From the NCBI GenBank assembly GCA_963705955.1, contig CAVPLH010000010.1, positions 310,001-374,000 on the forward strand: 64,000 nt of DNA, in the 5' to 3' direction. Both the position numbers and the translations under genes were made by a program. Source of the DNA: WHSW01 sp963705955. GTDB lineage: Bacteria > Actinomycetota > Thermoleophilia > Solirubrobacterales > 70-9. Shown one piece after another: positions 27,005-36,896 of the stretch. The notes below the pieces were generated by a model that searched no databases, was not told the DNA's origin, and was given only the letters and a program-made list of their open reading frames with translations. Every line of letters begins with the position of its first letter. Position 1 is the stretch's first letter.

Positions 27005-28627
27005 TCAGAAGAAGGCCCCGCCCTTGTACTCGCCGAATACGTCGCGCATCGCGCCGCAGGCCTCGCCGATCGACGCCCGGTCGCGGAGCGCCTCCTTGAT
27101 CGGGCCGAGCAGGTTGACGTCGCCGCGAGCCGCGTCTCGGATCTCCTCGAGCCGTCGCTCGACGAGCTCCTGGTCGCGGTCGGCCTTGAACCTCGCCAGG
27201 CGGTCGAGCTGGCGCCGCTCGGATTCCGGATCGACGCGGAGGATGTCGACGTCGTCGACCGTGTCGGTGACGTACTTGTTGACGCCGACGATGATGTCCT
27301 GCCCGGTCTTGTAGCGCTCGTGGTAGGAGAGCGCCGAGGCCTCGATCTCGCGCTGGATGAACTCGAGCGCTTCGACCGAGCCCCCGAGCTCGGAGACCTG
27401 CTCGATCAGCTCCCACGCGCGCGCCTCGATCTCGTCGGTCAGCGACTCGACGAAGTACGAGCCGGCGAACGGGTCGACGGTCTCGGGGGCGCCGGACTCG
27501 TGCGCGATCACCTGCTGGGTACGGAGCGCGATCCGCGCCGAGCGTTCGGTCGGCAGCGCGAGCGCCTCGTCGAAGCCGTTCGTGTGCAGTGACTGGGTGC
27601 CGCCGCAGACCGCCGCGAAGCCCTGCAGCGCCACCCGGATGATGTTGACCTCGGGCTGCTGGGCCTGCAGGGTCACTCCGCCGGTCTGGGTGTGGAAGCG
27701 GATCCTCTGCGAGCGCTCGTCCGTGGACCCGAACCGCTCGCGGACGATCCGCGCCCACATCCGCCGCACGGCACGGAACTTGGCGATCTCCTGGAAGACG
27801 TTGTTGTGGCAGTTGAAGAAGAACGCGAGCCGAGGCGCGAACTCGTCGATTCGCAGCCCGCGCTCGAGCGCCGCCTCGACGTAGGCGATCGCGTTCGAGA
27901 GCGTGAATGCGACCTCCTGGACCGCCGAGCAGCCCTTTTCGCGGATGTGATAGCCGGAGATCGAGATCGTGTTCCACCTCGGCACGTTCTCGCGGCAGTA
28001 CTCGAAGATGTCGGTCGTCAACCGCATCGTCGGCTCGGGCGGGTAGATGTAGTTGCCGCGGGCGACGTACTCCTTCAGGACGTCGTTCTGGACCGTGCCG
28101 CGGAGCTCCTTCGAGGGCACCCCCTGTTCGTCGCCGACCAGCTCGTAGAGCAACAGCAGGATCGCGGCCGGAGCGTTGATCGTCATCGAGGTCGAGACCT
28201 CGTCGAGCGGGATCGCATCGAAGCAGATCCGCATGTCCTCGATCGTGTCGATCGGAACCCCGGTGCGCCCGACCTCGCCCGCGCACAAGGGGTCGTCGGA
28301 GTCGCGCCCGAGCTGGGTCGGCAGGTCGAAGGCCATCGAGAGGCCGGTCGAGCCATGCTCGATCAGGTAGCGGTAGCGGTTGTTGGTGTCCTCGGGCGTC
28401 GCGAACCCCGCGTACTGGCGCATCGTCCAGAGCCGGTCGCGGTACATCCCCTCATGGATCCCACGCGTGAACGGGTACTGACCGGGTTCGCCGAGGCGCT
28501 CGTCGAGCCCCGGGGCGAGGTCGCCGGACTCGTAGAGCCGGTCGATCTCGATCCCCGAGTCGGTGAACACCCGCTCGTCGTCAGGTCCGACGACCGGGGC
28601 AACGAACCGGTTCAGCTCCTCGTTCAT
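27005..28627 (-). CDS. B12-dependent acyl-CoA mutase large subunit (methylmalonyl-CoA mutase family)
   Basis: 540 residues covering the TIM-barrel substrate domain only: YPFTRGIHEGMYRDRLWTMRQYAGF, GLSMAFDLPTQLG, ISISGYHIREKG and TQSLHTNGFDEALALPTE. The C-terminal cobalamin-binding domain (DxHxxG) is absent, so a separate small subunit must be encoded elsewhere, as in two-subunit mutases. It would interconvert branched acyl-CoAs (methylmalonyl, isobutyryl, or a related pair). The residue following RGI is His where methylmalonyl-CoA mutases I know have Tyr, so the substrate is uncertain. Confidence 0.85.
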   Translation of the reverse strand: MNEELNRFVAPVVGPDDERVFTDSGIEIDRLYESGDLAPGLDERLGEPGQYPFTRGIHEGMYRDRLWTMRQYAGFATPEDTNNRYRYLIEHGSTGLSMAFDLPTQLGRDSDDPLCAGEVGRTGVPIDTIEDMRICFDAIPLDEVSTSMTINAPAAILLLLYELVGDEQGVPSKELRGTVQNDVLKEYVARGNYIYPPEPTMRLTTDIFEYCRENVPRWNTISISGYHIREKGCSAVQEVAFTLSNAIAYVEAALERGLRIDEFAPRLAFFFNCHNNVFQEIAKFRAVRRMWARIVRERFGSTDERSQRIRFHTQTGGVTLQAQQPEVNIIRVALQGFAAVCGGTQSLHTNGFDEALALPTERSARIALRTQQVIAHESGAPETVDPFAGSYFVESLTDEIEARAWELIEQVSELGGSVEALEFIQREIEASALSYHERYKTGQDIIVGVNKYVTDTVDDVDILRVDPESERRQLDRLARFKADRDQELVERRLEEIRDAARGDVNLLGPIKEALRDRASIGEACGAMRDVFGEYKGGAFF

Positions 28628-28701
28628 GCGCGGCAGTCTAGGCGCGGGCCGGGGTCCGCACGATCAGCCGGCACGGACGCGATGATCGCCCGGCCTGCGA
28701 T

Positions 28702-29559
28702 CTAGCGCATCTTCTCGAGCCGTTCCGCGAGCCTGTTCATCCCCCGCTCGCGCGCTGCGGCAGCCGCCGCCGCCCAGTCGGTCGCCGCGTCGGCCGGGCG
28801 CTCGACCCCCGCGTCGCGGAGGGTCGCGATGTCCTTGAAGGCGAGCAGCTCGTCGCGAGAGTCGATCAGGGTCGTCCGTAGCTTCGGTCGCGGGATGCGG
28901 ATCGCCGCGTCGAGCAAGGCCTCGAGCGACCCGTGCTCGCGCAGCAGCTCGGCAGCGGTCTTCTCGCCGACCCCCTTGGCGCCCGGGAGGCCGTCGGAGG
29001 GATCGCCGCGCAGCGCGATGAAGTCGGGGACCAGCTCGGGCCCGATCCCGTAGCGTCTCAGGACCTCCTTCGGGGTCACCGGCTCGCCTCCCCGGACGCC
29101 GGTGCGGACGTAGAGCACCGTGACCTCGTCGGTCGCGCATTGGAACATGTCGCGGTCGCCGGTGAGCAGCAGCGCCCGCCCTCCGGCCTCGGACTCCACC
29201 CGGGCGTAGGAGCCGAGCAGGTCGTCCGCTTCGAGCGAGTCGTGGTCGGCGACCGTCCATCCGAAGGCGCTGAAGAAGTCGCGGCTTGCCGCCCATTGCG
29301 GGACGAGCTCGGCGGGCATCTCGGGCCGGGCGGCGTGATAGCCGCGATAGAGGTCGACCCGGTAGGCAGCCGCGTCGGGACCGAAGCAGAGCACGACCGC
29401 CCGCGGGGAGTGCTGCTCGAGCTCGACCAGGATCAGGTTGGTCGCCCCGAGCAGCGCGTTGACCGAGACGCCGTCGTCATCGGTGATCGTCTTCGGCAGC
29501 GCGAAGAACGCCCGGTAGAGCATCGAGGGCGCGTCGACTGCGAGCAGCGGACCGGACAC
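28702..29559 (-). CDS. 5'-3' exonuclease (DNA polymerase I N-terminal domain-like)
   Basis: 285 residues with the FEN/PIN-like acidic residues and H3TH region: LLAVDAPSMLYRAFFAL, LEADDLLGSYAR, LLTGDRDMFQC, and PDFIALRGDPSDGLPGAKGVGEKTAAELL. It is a stand-alone protein without polymerase domains, as in many actinobacteria where it processes flaps or RNA primers. GTG 29559 (VSGPLLAVD). The DNA-binding GVGEKTA helix-hairpin-helix is intact. Confidence 0.88.
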   Translation of the reverse strand: MSGPLLAVDAPSMLYRAFFALPKTITDDDGVSVNALLGATNLILVELEQHSPRAVVLCFGPDAAAYRVDLYRGYHAARPEMPAELVPQWAASRDFFSAFGWTVADHDSLEADDLLGSYARVESEAGGRALLLTGDRDMFQCATDEVTVLYVRTGVRGGEPVTPKEVLRRYGIGPELVPDFIALRGDPSDGLPGAKGVGEKTAAELLREHGSLEALLDAAIRIPRPKLRTTLIDSRDELLAFKDIATLRDAGVERPADAATDWAAAAAAARERGMNRLAERLEKMR

Positions 29560-29601
29560 CGCGCCACCGTATCGAGCGCCCTCGCTCGAGGGCGTGCGCG
29601 C

Positions 29602-30859
29602 TCAGCGAGCGCCGGCGCGTGCCGCGATCGCCTCCTCGACCGCGTCGGCCATGCGCTCGGCCGGCGCCGGGTACTGATACCGGGCGACGGCGTCGGCGGC
29701 GCGGTGCGACGAGGTCGCCGTGCGCGAGCCCGGCGAGCGCCGCAGAGATCGCCGCGGGATCGTCGGCGCGGACCGGTTCGGAGCCGAGCTCGGCGATCAC
29801 CCTCCCGGCTTCGGTTCCGGCGGCGAGCGCGAGGATCGGCCGCCGGGCGGCCAGGTACTCGAACAGCTTGATGTTGAGAAGCTGGGAGCGGGTCGGCTGG
29901 GCGAGCAACAGGAGCGCGTCCGCCTCGCGCTGCAGGGCGAGCGCCCGGGCGCGGTCGAAGCTGCCGACGCAGACGATCCGCGCCGGAGAGACGTCGGCGG
30001 CGAGCAGCCGCCGCTCGTCGTCGGTCAGCGGGCCGGCGACGACGAGCTCGAGCTTTGCCGCGGCGCCGGGATCGTCGCGGGCGAGCCCGGCGAGCGCCTC
30101 GACCAGCGGCTGCGGGTCGCGCCCGTAGCTGCCGAACCGCCCCGTGTAGACGAGCGACACCCGTTCCGGGTCGAGCAACCCGGTCGGCCCCGTCGCGGCC
30201 TCGCCGCCCGCATCGGGGTCCCAGCCGTTCGGGATCAGCAGCGGGTCGGCGACGCCGCGGTCGCGGAGGTCGGCCGCCGCCGGCTCGGAAACGCAGACGA
30301 CCGCGTCGGCGGCGCCGAGCCAGCGGCGTTCGAGCCGGGCGTCGAGCCGGCGCTGGAACGCGGTCGGGAACTCGGGCCGCAGCGGCTCGAACGTCCACGC
30401 GTCGCGCACGTCGGCGACCCAAGGCATGCCGCGCCGCTGGAGTGCGATCCCTACGGCGTGCGCCGATTCAGGCGGTGACGTCGTGATCACGCAGTCGAAG
30501 CGGCGTTCGCGCGCCAGCGCCAGCGCCCGCGAGCGCGCGAACGGAGCCCAGGCCGCGACCAGCGCCTCCGGGACCAGCACCCTGCTCAGCGGGTGCGGCC
30601 GTCCGCTGTAGGTCGCCGAGTCGAACATCGCGTCGATCCGGTCCCTGCCGTGCAGCCGCGCGCGCCACAGCTGGGCGTCGGCCGTGCGCACGACCTCCTC
30701 GCCGTGCTCGCCGCGATCCGCCCCGTAGGCGGCCGTGGTCAGCACCGTCACCTCGTTGCCGAGCCGCCGAAGCCACTTCGCCATCGCCGCGGGCCGCAGC
30801 ACGCCGGTGTCCCGGCAGGGCGGGTAGAAATAGGCGACGAGGAGGACCCGCCGGCTCAT
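29602..30859 (-). CDS. GT4-family glycosyltransferase (frameshifted near C-terminus)
   Basis: Starts MSRRVLLVAYFYPPCRDTGVLRPAAMAKWL (ATG 30859) and has the GT-B C-terminal donor domain LVYTGRFGSYGRDP, LNIKLFEYLAARRPILALA. The ExxxxxxE-like site is represented by LLLAQP..KLFEYLA. Near 29690-29700 the frame shifts by one; the natural tail (ADAVARYQYPAPAERMADAVEEAI) ends at 29602. The start overlaps the next glycosyltransferase's stop by 4 bases, and both probably build a surface polysaccharide with the UDP-xylose synthase gene upstream. Confidence 0.75.
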
Positions 30860-32026
30860 CGCCCCAGCTTGCGGCGGCGCACGGCGATCGCCTCGACGTA
30901 GGCGCCGTCCATCCGGTCGACCAGCCGCGGCCAGCTCCACTCCGCGACCGCTCTCGATCGGCCGCGCTCACCCATCTTCGCCCGCCGCTCGGGCCCCGAT
31001 CGCGCGAGCTCCTCGAGCGCCGCGGCGACCGCGCCCGGATCCCCTCGCTCGACCACCAGACCGGTCTCGCCCTCGTCGATCACCGCGCGCACGCCCGGAT
31101 AATCGCTGGCGATCGCCGGCAGGCCGCACGCCATCGCCTCGATCAGGACGATCCCGAACGACTCCGGAGGCTCGGTTGTGAGCAGGAAGAGGTCGGCTGC
31201 GCGAAGAACCCCGGGCAGCTCGGAATGCGGAACGGCGCCGAGGAAGTGGACACGCTCGCCGACCCCGGCGCCTCGCGCCTTTGCCCGGAAGCCGTCGAGC
31301 AGCTCGCCGCCGCCCGCGACGACGAGGTGAACCCGCTCGTCGCCGAGCCGGGCGAGGGCCTCGATCGCGACGTCGACCCGCTTGAAGTGGTGGGCCCGGT
31401 CGAGGGTGGCGACGAACGCGGCGACGAGCGCGTCGTCGCCGATTCCGAGCCGCTCGCGGACGCCCTCGTCGGGACCGGGGCGGAACAGCTCGGCATCGAC
31501 GCCGTTCGGCATCTCGACCAGCTTCGACGGGTCCTTCGCGGCCGGTTCGCGCGAGGTAGGGGACCGACTCGGCGTGATCCGGCGAGAGCACGCAGACGCG
31601 GTCGGCGCTGCGGATCAACAGGGGGGCGACCGAGTGCTCGTAGGCCTCGAACAGCGCTCCCCGGGTCCCGGTGCCGACGAGCCGGTTCTTGTAGTGGACG
31701 AGCAGCGCCTGCTCGCGGCGCCTCGAGGACAGGCGTCCGAGCAGGGTGAGCTCGGAGCCGAAGATGAACGGATAGTGCAGGTGGACGACGTCGAACCCCG
31801 AGATCGCCGCGATGCTCGGGATCAGCGGGGCGTTGCCGATCGCGAGCACGGGCCTGATCCGGTGGATCTCGGCGCCGCCCGGATCGGGCGCCTCGCCCTC
31901 GGCGGGCGCGGTGAAGACCTCGACCCGGTGGCCCCGCGCCGCCTGCTCGCGGGCGAAGCGGGCGGCGGTGTTGCCGGCTCCCCCCGGGTACGGCGGGAAG
32001 GTCGCGGTCAGATGCGCGATTCGCAG
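30856..32026 (-). CDS. GT4-family glycosyltransferase (frameshifted mid-gene)
   Basis: N-terminal part RIAHLTATFPPYPGGAGNTAARFAREQAARGHRVEVFTAP and DVVHLHYPFIFGSEL; C-terminal part VEMPNGVDAELFRPGPD, FLGAVPHSELPGVLRAADLFLLTTEPPESFGIVLIEAMACGLPAIASD, the classical GT4 ExxxxxxxE donor site. The two parts are in different frames joined near 31550. No ATG/GTG/TTG precedes RIAHLT in frame; a CTG at 32026 is the position expected for the start. It lies 29 bases after the UDP-glucuronate decarboxylase gene. Confidence 0.72.
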
Positions 32027-32054
32027 CCGACGCTCAGCCGCGCCGCCGCCGCCG

Positions 32055-33002
32055 CTAATCGCCCGCGCCGACGAGCCGTTCGACCCCGGTCTGCTCGATC
32101 GTCATCCGCAGGCCCTCGCGCAGCTCGACCTGCGGCTCCCAGCCGAGCAGCTGCTTGGCCCGTGTGATGTCGGGCTGGCGCACCTGAGGGTCGTCGGTGG
32201 GCAACGCCTCGTAGACGATCTCCGAGCGCGACTCGGTGACCTCGATCACGACCTGGGCGAGCTCGACCAGCGTGAACTCGTCGGGGTTGCCGACGTTCAC
32301 CGGCTCGTGGACGTCGGCCTCGGCCATCGCGACGTAGCCGCGGATCTGGTCGTCGACGTAGCAGAAGCTGCGGGTCTGGCTGCCGTCCCCGAACACGGTC
32401 AGCGGCTTGTCCTGAAGCGCCTGGCGGAGGAAGGTCGGGATCGCGCGGCCGTCGTGGGGCCTCATCCGAGAGCCGTACGTGTTGAACGTCCGGACGATCC
32501 CGGTGTCGACGCCCTGCTGGCGGTGGTAGGCCATCGTCAGCGCCTCGGCGTAGCGCTTCGCCTCGTCGTAGACGCCGCGCGGGCCGATCGGGTTGACGTG
32601 CCCCCAGTAGGACTCCGGTTGGGGGTGGACCTGGGGGTCGCCGTAGACCTCGGACGTCGACGCGAGCACGAACCGGGCACGCTTCTTCTTCGCCAGCCCG
32701 AGCATGTGGTGGGTGCCGTAGGAGCCGACCTTGAGCGTGTGCAGCGGCAGGCGCAGGTAGTCGATCGGGCTCGCCGGCGAAGCGAGGTGATAGACGACGT
32801 CGATCGGCTCGTCGATGTAGAACGGCTCGGTCAGGTCGTGCTGGATGAAGCGGAACGCGTCGTCGCGAATGTGTTCGACGTTCTGCAGCGAGCCGGTGTC
32901 GAGGTTGTCGACGCAGATCACCCTGTGGCCCTCGCGCAGCAGGTGATCGGACATGTGCGAGCCCAGGAATCCGGCGCCACCGCTGATCAGGCAGGTGCTC
33001 AT
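32055..33002 (-). CDS. UDP-glucuronic acid decarboxylase (UDP-xylose synthase)
   Basis: 315 residues of an extended SDR: GGAGFLGSHMSDHLL (NAD-binding), DNLDTGSLQNVEHI, STSEVYGDPQVHPQPESYWGHVNPIGPRGVYDEAKR with the YxxxK pair, and RTFNTYGSRMRPHDGRAIPTF. The string SYWGHVNP/GPR-YDE is characteristic of UXS enzymes, which convert UDP-glucuronate to UDP-xylose. It heads a minus-strand group with two GT4 glycosyltransferases, so xylose is a plausible component of the polymer they make. Confidence 0.9.
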   Translation of the reverse strand: MSTCLISGGAGFLGSHMSDHLLREGHRVICVDNLDTGSLQNVEHIRDDAFRFIQHDLTEPFYIDEPIDVVYHLASPASPIDYLRLPLHTLKVGSYGTHHMLGLAKKKRARFVLASTSEVYGDPQVHPQPESYWGHVNPIGPRGVYDEAKRYAEALTMAYHRQQGVDTGIVRTFNTYGSRMRPHDGRAIPTFLRQALQDKPLTVFGDGSQTRSFCYVDDQIRGYVAMAEADVHEPVNVGNPDEFTLVELAQVVIEVTESRSEIVYEALPTDDPQVRQPDITRAKQLLGWEPQVELREGLRMTIEQTGVERLVGAGD

Positions 33003-33061
33003 CGCGGGCCGAGGATAGCGTCGCGGGGGGCGCCGCTGCGGCGGCCGGGATTGACCCTGGC

Positions 33062-33667
33062 GTGGAAGCTGCAGCCGCCGAACGAGCCCGCCGCCCGGCC
33101 GTCGTCAACCGCGGCGGAATCGACCCCGACCGGGCCCGGGTAGCGCTCGAGCTGCTCGAAGGCAACGCTGCGGCGCTGAGTCGGATCGCCCGCCGACACT
33201 CGCTCTGCCGCGAGGACGCCGACGACGCGCTGCAGCGGGCGACGCTGATCCTGCTCACCAAGGGCCCGCCGATCGACCCGGGCCGGCTGATCGCCTGGAT
33301 GGCGGTCGTCACCAAGCACGAGGCGATGGCGGTGCGGCGCACCCGCGAGCGGCTCCTGTGCTGTCTCGCCCCCGCCGATGCCGGGCCCACGGTCGACCGT
33401 CTCGACGCGGTCGCGCACGACGGTCCCGACCCCGCCGAGTGCGCCGAACGCCGCGAGCGTCTCGATCGGGCACGAGCCGCCCTCGCCGCGTTGAAGGCGA
33501 ACGAGCGGATCGCGATTCTGCTTCAGGCCCAGGGCTACTCCTACGTGGAGATCTGCGAGCTCTGCGGCTGGACGTACACGAAGGTCAACCGCTGCCTGGC
33601 CGAGGGACGGGCCGCGCTGCGGGGGGCGAGGTCGTCTCCGGCGGCGGCGGGTCGACCAGGTCCCTGA
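33062..33667 (+). CDS. Sigma-70 family (ECF-like) RNA polymerase sigma factor
   Basis: About 200 residues with a region-2-like segment (LSRIARRHSLCREDADDALQRATLILL) and a region-4 helix-turn-helix (LAALKANERIAILLQAQGYSYVEICELCGWTYTKVNRCLAEGRAAL). No anti-sigma gene is adjacent. The C-terminal 20 residues are Ala/Gly/Pro-rich and overlap the convergent glycoside hydrolase gene by 83 bases, so the real end may lie a little earlier or be blurred by an indel. GTG 33062 is used. Confidence 0.75.
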   Translation: MEAAAAERARRPAVVNRGGIDPDRARVALELLEGNAAALSRIARRHSLCREDADDALQRATLILLTKGPPIDPGRLIAWMAVVTKHEAMAVRRTRERLLCCLAPADAGPTVDRLDAVAHDGPDPAECAERRERLDRARAALAALKANERIAILLQAQGYSYVEICELCGWTYTKVNRCLAEGRAALRGARSSPAAAGRPGP

Positions 33668-34746
33668 CCCCCGGCGCGTACGGCGACCAGCGTGGCTTCG
33701 CGAGGTGGTTGCGAAGCGCCTTCTCGGCTCCCGGGTAGTACTGGATGTTGTACGAGTTCTGCGGATCGACGCCGCGGTAGTAGATCAGCATCTTGACCCG
33801 GTCGTGGGCCTCGGCCCAGCGGAAGAGGCTGCCGGTGAAGGCGCCGCTCTGGTCGTTGTCCCAGGGGCCGTACTCGCCGATCACGAACGGCCACTTGTCC
33901 CAGCGATCGAAGAACGCCTTGCCCGCGTCGAACGCACCCGCGAACTTCGAGTAGATGTCGAACCCGACCCAGTCGACGTAGCCGCCGCCGGGCCAGTAGT
34001 CGCCTGGCTGGTTGCCGCTGATGTTCGGCGAGCCGAAGCTCTGCGGAACCCACATCATCGCGACCCGCGGGCGGGGCAGCTGCGGCGGGACCGGCAGCGG
34101 GATCCCGGCCGGTCCGCCGTCGTAGACGGGGTCGTTCTCGGATTTGGCCCTGCAGGATCCGCGGCAGATCCATGCCGCGCAGCCGCCGGTTGATCGTCGC
34201 CCTCGAGCCGCCGCGGACGAGCAGGGTGAACCGGCGCCAGGCGAGCCTGTACCAGCGGGTCCCGTGCCCATGGCGGCGGGCCGAGCCGTCAGAGTTGTAG
34301 GCGGAGTAGGCGTTCCAGTGGCCGTTCATCTCGGCCATCAGCCGGATGTAGACCGTCTGGCCGGTCTCGGCGATCGTGCGGGCGAGGCGCAGGACGTAGC
34401 GGTCGTCCTTGCCGCGGGCGATCTGGCGAGGCGTGATCAGCTCCTCACCCTCGCCGGTCGCGGTCGAGAGGCTGAGCACGCCCCGCGTATCGGTCGCCCC
34501 CCACCGGTACAGCGCGCCGGTGGTCAGCGGCACGCGCCAATGAAAGAAGTCCTGGAGCACCGCCGGGTGTGCGCCGACCTGGTTCGAGAACCGATCGAAG
34601 TCGGCGACCGCCCCGGTGTCGGAGACGCCGTGGTAGGCGTGGCCGTTGGCGGGGGCGTAGGTCGCCGCGGGCGCGATCGCCGGCGCCGCAGCCAGCGCCA
34701 CCATGCTCGCGAGCAGGGAGATTGCCGCCGTCGACCTCGCGTCCAT
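33585..34746 (-). CDS. Secreted glycoside hydrolase (GH26/endoglucanase-like), frameshifted
   Basis: A cleavable signal peptide (MDARSTAAISLLASMVALAAAPAIAPAA) is followed by YHGVSDTGA, IYIRL/VYIRLMAEMNGHWNAY (acid/base Glu candidate in AEMNG) and, in a second frame entered near 34150, VAMMWVPQSFG, GFDIYSKF and PFVIGEYGPWDND (nucleophile Glu candidate). The two-glutamate spacing fits a (beta/alpha)8 clan A hydrolase such as mannanase GH26. It would be exported and act on beta-glycans. It is convergent with the sigma factor gene. Confidence 0.7.
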
Positions 34747-34797
34747 CAGACGTTGAACACCGTAGCGACGCGTCCGGAGCGGCCCGGACCGCGTCGC

Positions 34798-35286
34798 TCA
34801 GCCGAGCAGCTTCGCCTTCTGGGTCGCGAACTCCTCGGCGGTGAGCAGGCCCTGCGAGTGCAGGTCGGCGAGCGTCTTCAGCTGCTCGACCGTGTCCTGC
34901 GCGCCGCCCGGCCCCGCGGGCGCGGCGGGCGCGTTCATCCCGACGAACGTCTCGGCGACCTCGCCGAACATCTGCCGCATGCTCTCGCGGCCGCCGTCGT
35001 CGGCGATCGTCGCGTACGCCCAGGTGCCGCTCGGGTCCTCGGCGTCGTACCAGACCGGGTAGCGATCGCCCTGGCGCGGGATCTCGACCCGCGAGACGGT
35101 CCTCGTCTTCTCGGCGTCGAAGGGCGCACCGCCGTCCAACGGCTCGACCCGGAAGACCATCTTGACGCGCGGGTTGTCGTTGACGGTCATCCCCGTGTCC
35201 TGAACCGAGATCACGGTCCCGGCGCCCTTGAGCCCGGTCTCCAGCAGATTCGCAGCCTGCTTCTTCTTGCTCTTGAAAAGTGCCAT
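34798..35286 (-). CDS. SHOCT-domain protein
   Basis: 162 residues: MALFKSKKKQAANLLETGLKGAGTVISVQDTGMTVNDNPRVKMVFRVEP, a small beta-barrel-like domain seen before SHOCT tails, and a C-terminal SHOCT helix pair VEQLKTLADLHSQGLLTAEEFATQKAKLL. SHOCT segments mediate oligomerisation. No enzymatic residues are evident. It lies just before tRNA-Ser on the same strand. Confidence 0.75.
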   Translation of the reverse strand: MALFKSKKKQAANLLETGLKGAGTVISVQDTGMTVNDNPRVKMVFRVEPLDGGAPFDAEKTRTVSRVEIPRQGDRYPVWYDAEDPSGTWAYATIADDGGRESMRQMFGEVAETFVGMNAPAAPAGPGGAQDTVEQLKTLADLHSQGLLTAEEFATQKAKLLG

Positions 35287-35344
35287 GCCGCCCACCCTAA
35301 CCGCAGCCGGCGCACGGACCTCGTAATCGCCGCGCCGGAACCAG

Positions 35345-35434
35345 CGGAGGGGGTGGGATTCGAACCCACGGACCGGGGGTTGCCCGATCAACAGCTTTCA
35401 AGGCTGCCGCATTCAACCGCTCTGCCACCCCTCC
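35345..35434 (-). tRNA. tRNA-Ser (anticodon TGA)
   Basis: Acceptor stem GGAGGGG pairs with CCCCTCC, discriminator G. The anticodon loop CTTGAAA gives TGA. A long variable arm (GATCGGGCAACCCCCGGTC region) and T loop GTGGGTTCGAATCCCAC are typical of a class II serine tRNA. CCA is not encoded. Confidence 0.95.
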
Positions 35435-35504
35435 GGGTCGAGCTCAGTCTGACGCGATCGCCGGGCGCGAGGCGGGCGGCGGCCCCGGAATACCCTTCGC
35501 CGGG

Positions 35505-36806
35505 ATGGCCGAGTGGCGGAACTGGGCCGGCGACCAGGTCGGCTCGCCGGTGGCGATCGAGCGGCCGGCGAGCAGGGAGCAGCTCGCCGACGCGGTACGC
35601 CGCGCCGCCGAGCGCGGTCTGCCGATCAGAGCGGTCGGCTCCGGCCATTCGTTCAGCGAGGCCGCGCTCACCGACGGCGTCGTCCTCGAGCTCGGGCTTC
35701 TCGACCGGGTGCTCGCCGTCGACCGCGACCGAGGGCTGGTGACGGTCGAGGCCGGGATCGTGCTCGGCGACCTCAACCGCCGCCTCGACGTGCTCGGGCT
35801 CGCGTTCGAGAACCTCGGCGACATCGACCGACAGACGCTCGCCGGGTCGATCTGCACCGGCACGCACGGCACCGGAGCGCGGATGCCGAGCGTCTCGGCG
35901 CAGGTCGAAGCGGTCGAGTTGGTGCTCGCCGACGGCCGCTCGCTCGAGGTCTCGGCCCGGTCCGCTCCGGGTGCGCTGTCCGCCGCCCGGATCTCCCTCG
36001 GCGCGCTCGGGATCATCTACGCGGTCACGGTCCGGGTGGTGCCCGCCTTCACGCTCGATCGCGTCGACGCCCCGCGTCCGCTGGCCGAGACGCTCGAACG
36101 GCTCGAGAAGCTCAATGCATCCAGCGACCACTTCGAGTTCTACGTCTTCCCGCACACCGAGACGGCCCTCTGCCGCGACAGCCGGCGCTCTGCCGAGCCG
36201 CCGCGCCCACGCCACCCGGCGCTCGTCTACGCGCAGGAGGTGATGCTCGAGAACTGGGTCGGCCGGCTGTTCGCGCTCACCGGGCGTCGGGTGCCGTCGC
36301 TGCGGCCGCGGCTCGCACGGCTCTCGGCCCGGGGCGTCGGGCGGACGACCAAGGTCGACCGCAGCTTCAGGGTGTTCGCCAGCGAGCGCCGGATCAGGTT
36401 CACCGAGATGGAGTACGCGATCGGGCGCGAACACGCCGCCGAGGCGGTGCGGCGGGTGCTCGCGCTTGCCGGGCGTCCCGAGATCGGCGTCGCGTTTCCG
36501 ATCGAGGTCCGCTTCGCACCAGCCGACGACGTCATCCTCAGCGGCGCCTACGCTCGCGACACCTGCTACATCGCCGTCCACCAGGACCGCCGGCTCGACT
36601 GGGAGCCCTACTTCCGGGGCGTCGAGAAGATCATGGAGAGCTACGACGGCAGACCGCACTGGGGCAAGCGCCATTTCCAGACCGCCGAGACGCTCGCGCC
36701 CCGCTACCCGCGCTGGGCCGAGTTCCAGGCGCTGCGTCGCGATCTCGACCCCGACGGCCGCTTCGCCAACGCCTACACCGACCGCGTCCTCGGCCCGATC
36801 GCATAA
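35505..36806 (+). CDS. FAD-linked sugar-lactone oxidase (D-arabinono-1,4-lactone/L-gulonolactone oxidase family)
   Basis: 433 residues: VGSGHSFSEAALTDGVVLEL (the His of GSGHS is the usual covalent FAD site), GSICTGTHGTGA (FAD pyrophosphate), and the C-terminal ALO motif GRPHWGKRHFQ near residue 385. These enzymes oxidise aldonolactones or alditols with O2. The start ATG 35505 lies 70 bp from the divergent tRNA-Ser. Substrate unverified. Confidence 0.88.
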   Translation: MAEWRNWAGDQVGSPVAIERPASREQLADAVRRAAERGLPIRAVGSGHSFSEAALTDGVVLELGLLDRVLAVDRDRGLVTVEAGIVLGDLNRRLDVLGLAFENLGDIDRQTLAGSICTGTHGTGARMPSVSAQVEAVELVLADGRSLEVSARSAPGALSAARISLGALGIIYAVTVRVVPAFTLDRVDAPRPLAETLERLEKLNASSDHFEFYVFPHTETALCRDSRRSAEPPRPRHPALVYAQEVMLENWVGRLFALTGRRVPSLRPRLARLSARGVGRTTKVDRSFRVFASERRIRFTEMEYAIGREHAAEAVRRVLALAGRPEIGVAFPIEVRFAPADDVILSGAYARDTCYIAVHQDRRLDWEPYFRGVEKIMESYDGRPHWGKRHFQTAETLAPRYPRWAEFQALRRDLDPDGRFANAYTDRVLGPIA

Positions 36807-36896
36807 TCTCGGGACATCGCGCTGCGACGCTTCAACTTCCGGAGCCCCGAGTTCGAGTACGACGAGACCGATCCGCCCGGCTTTCGGTGCGGCGCG

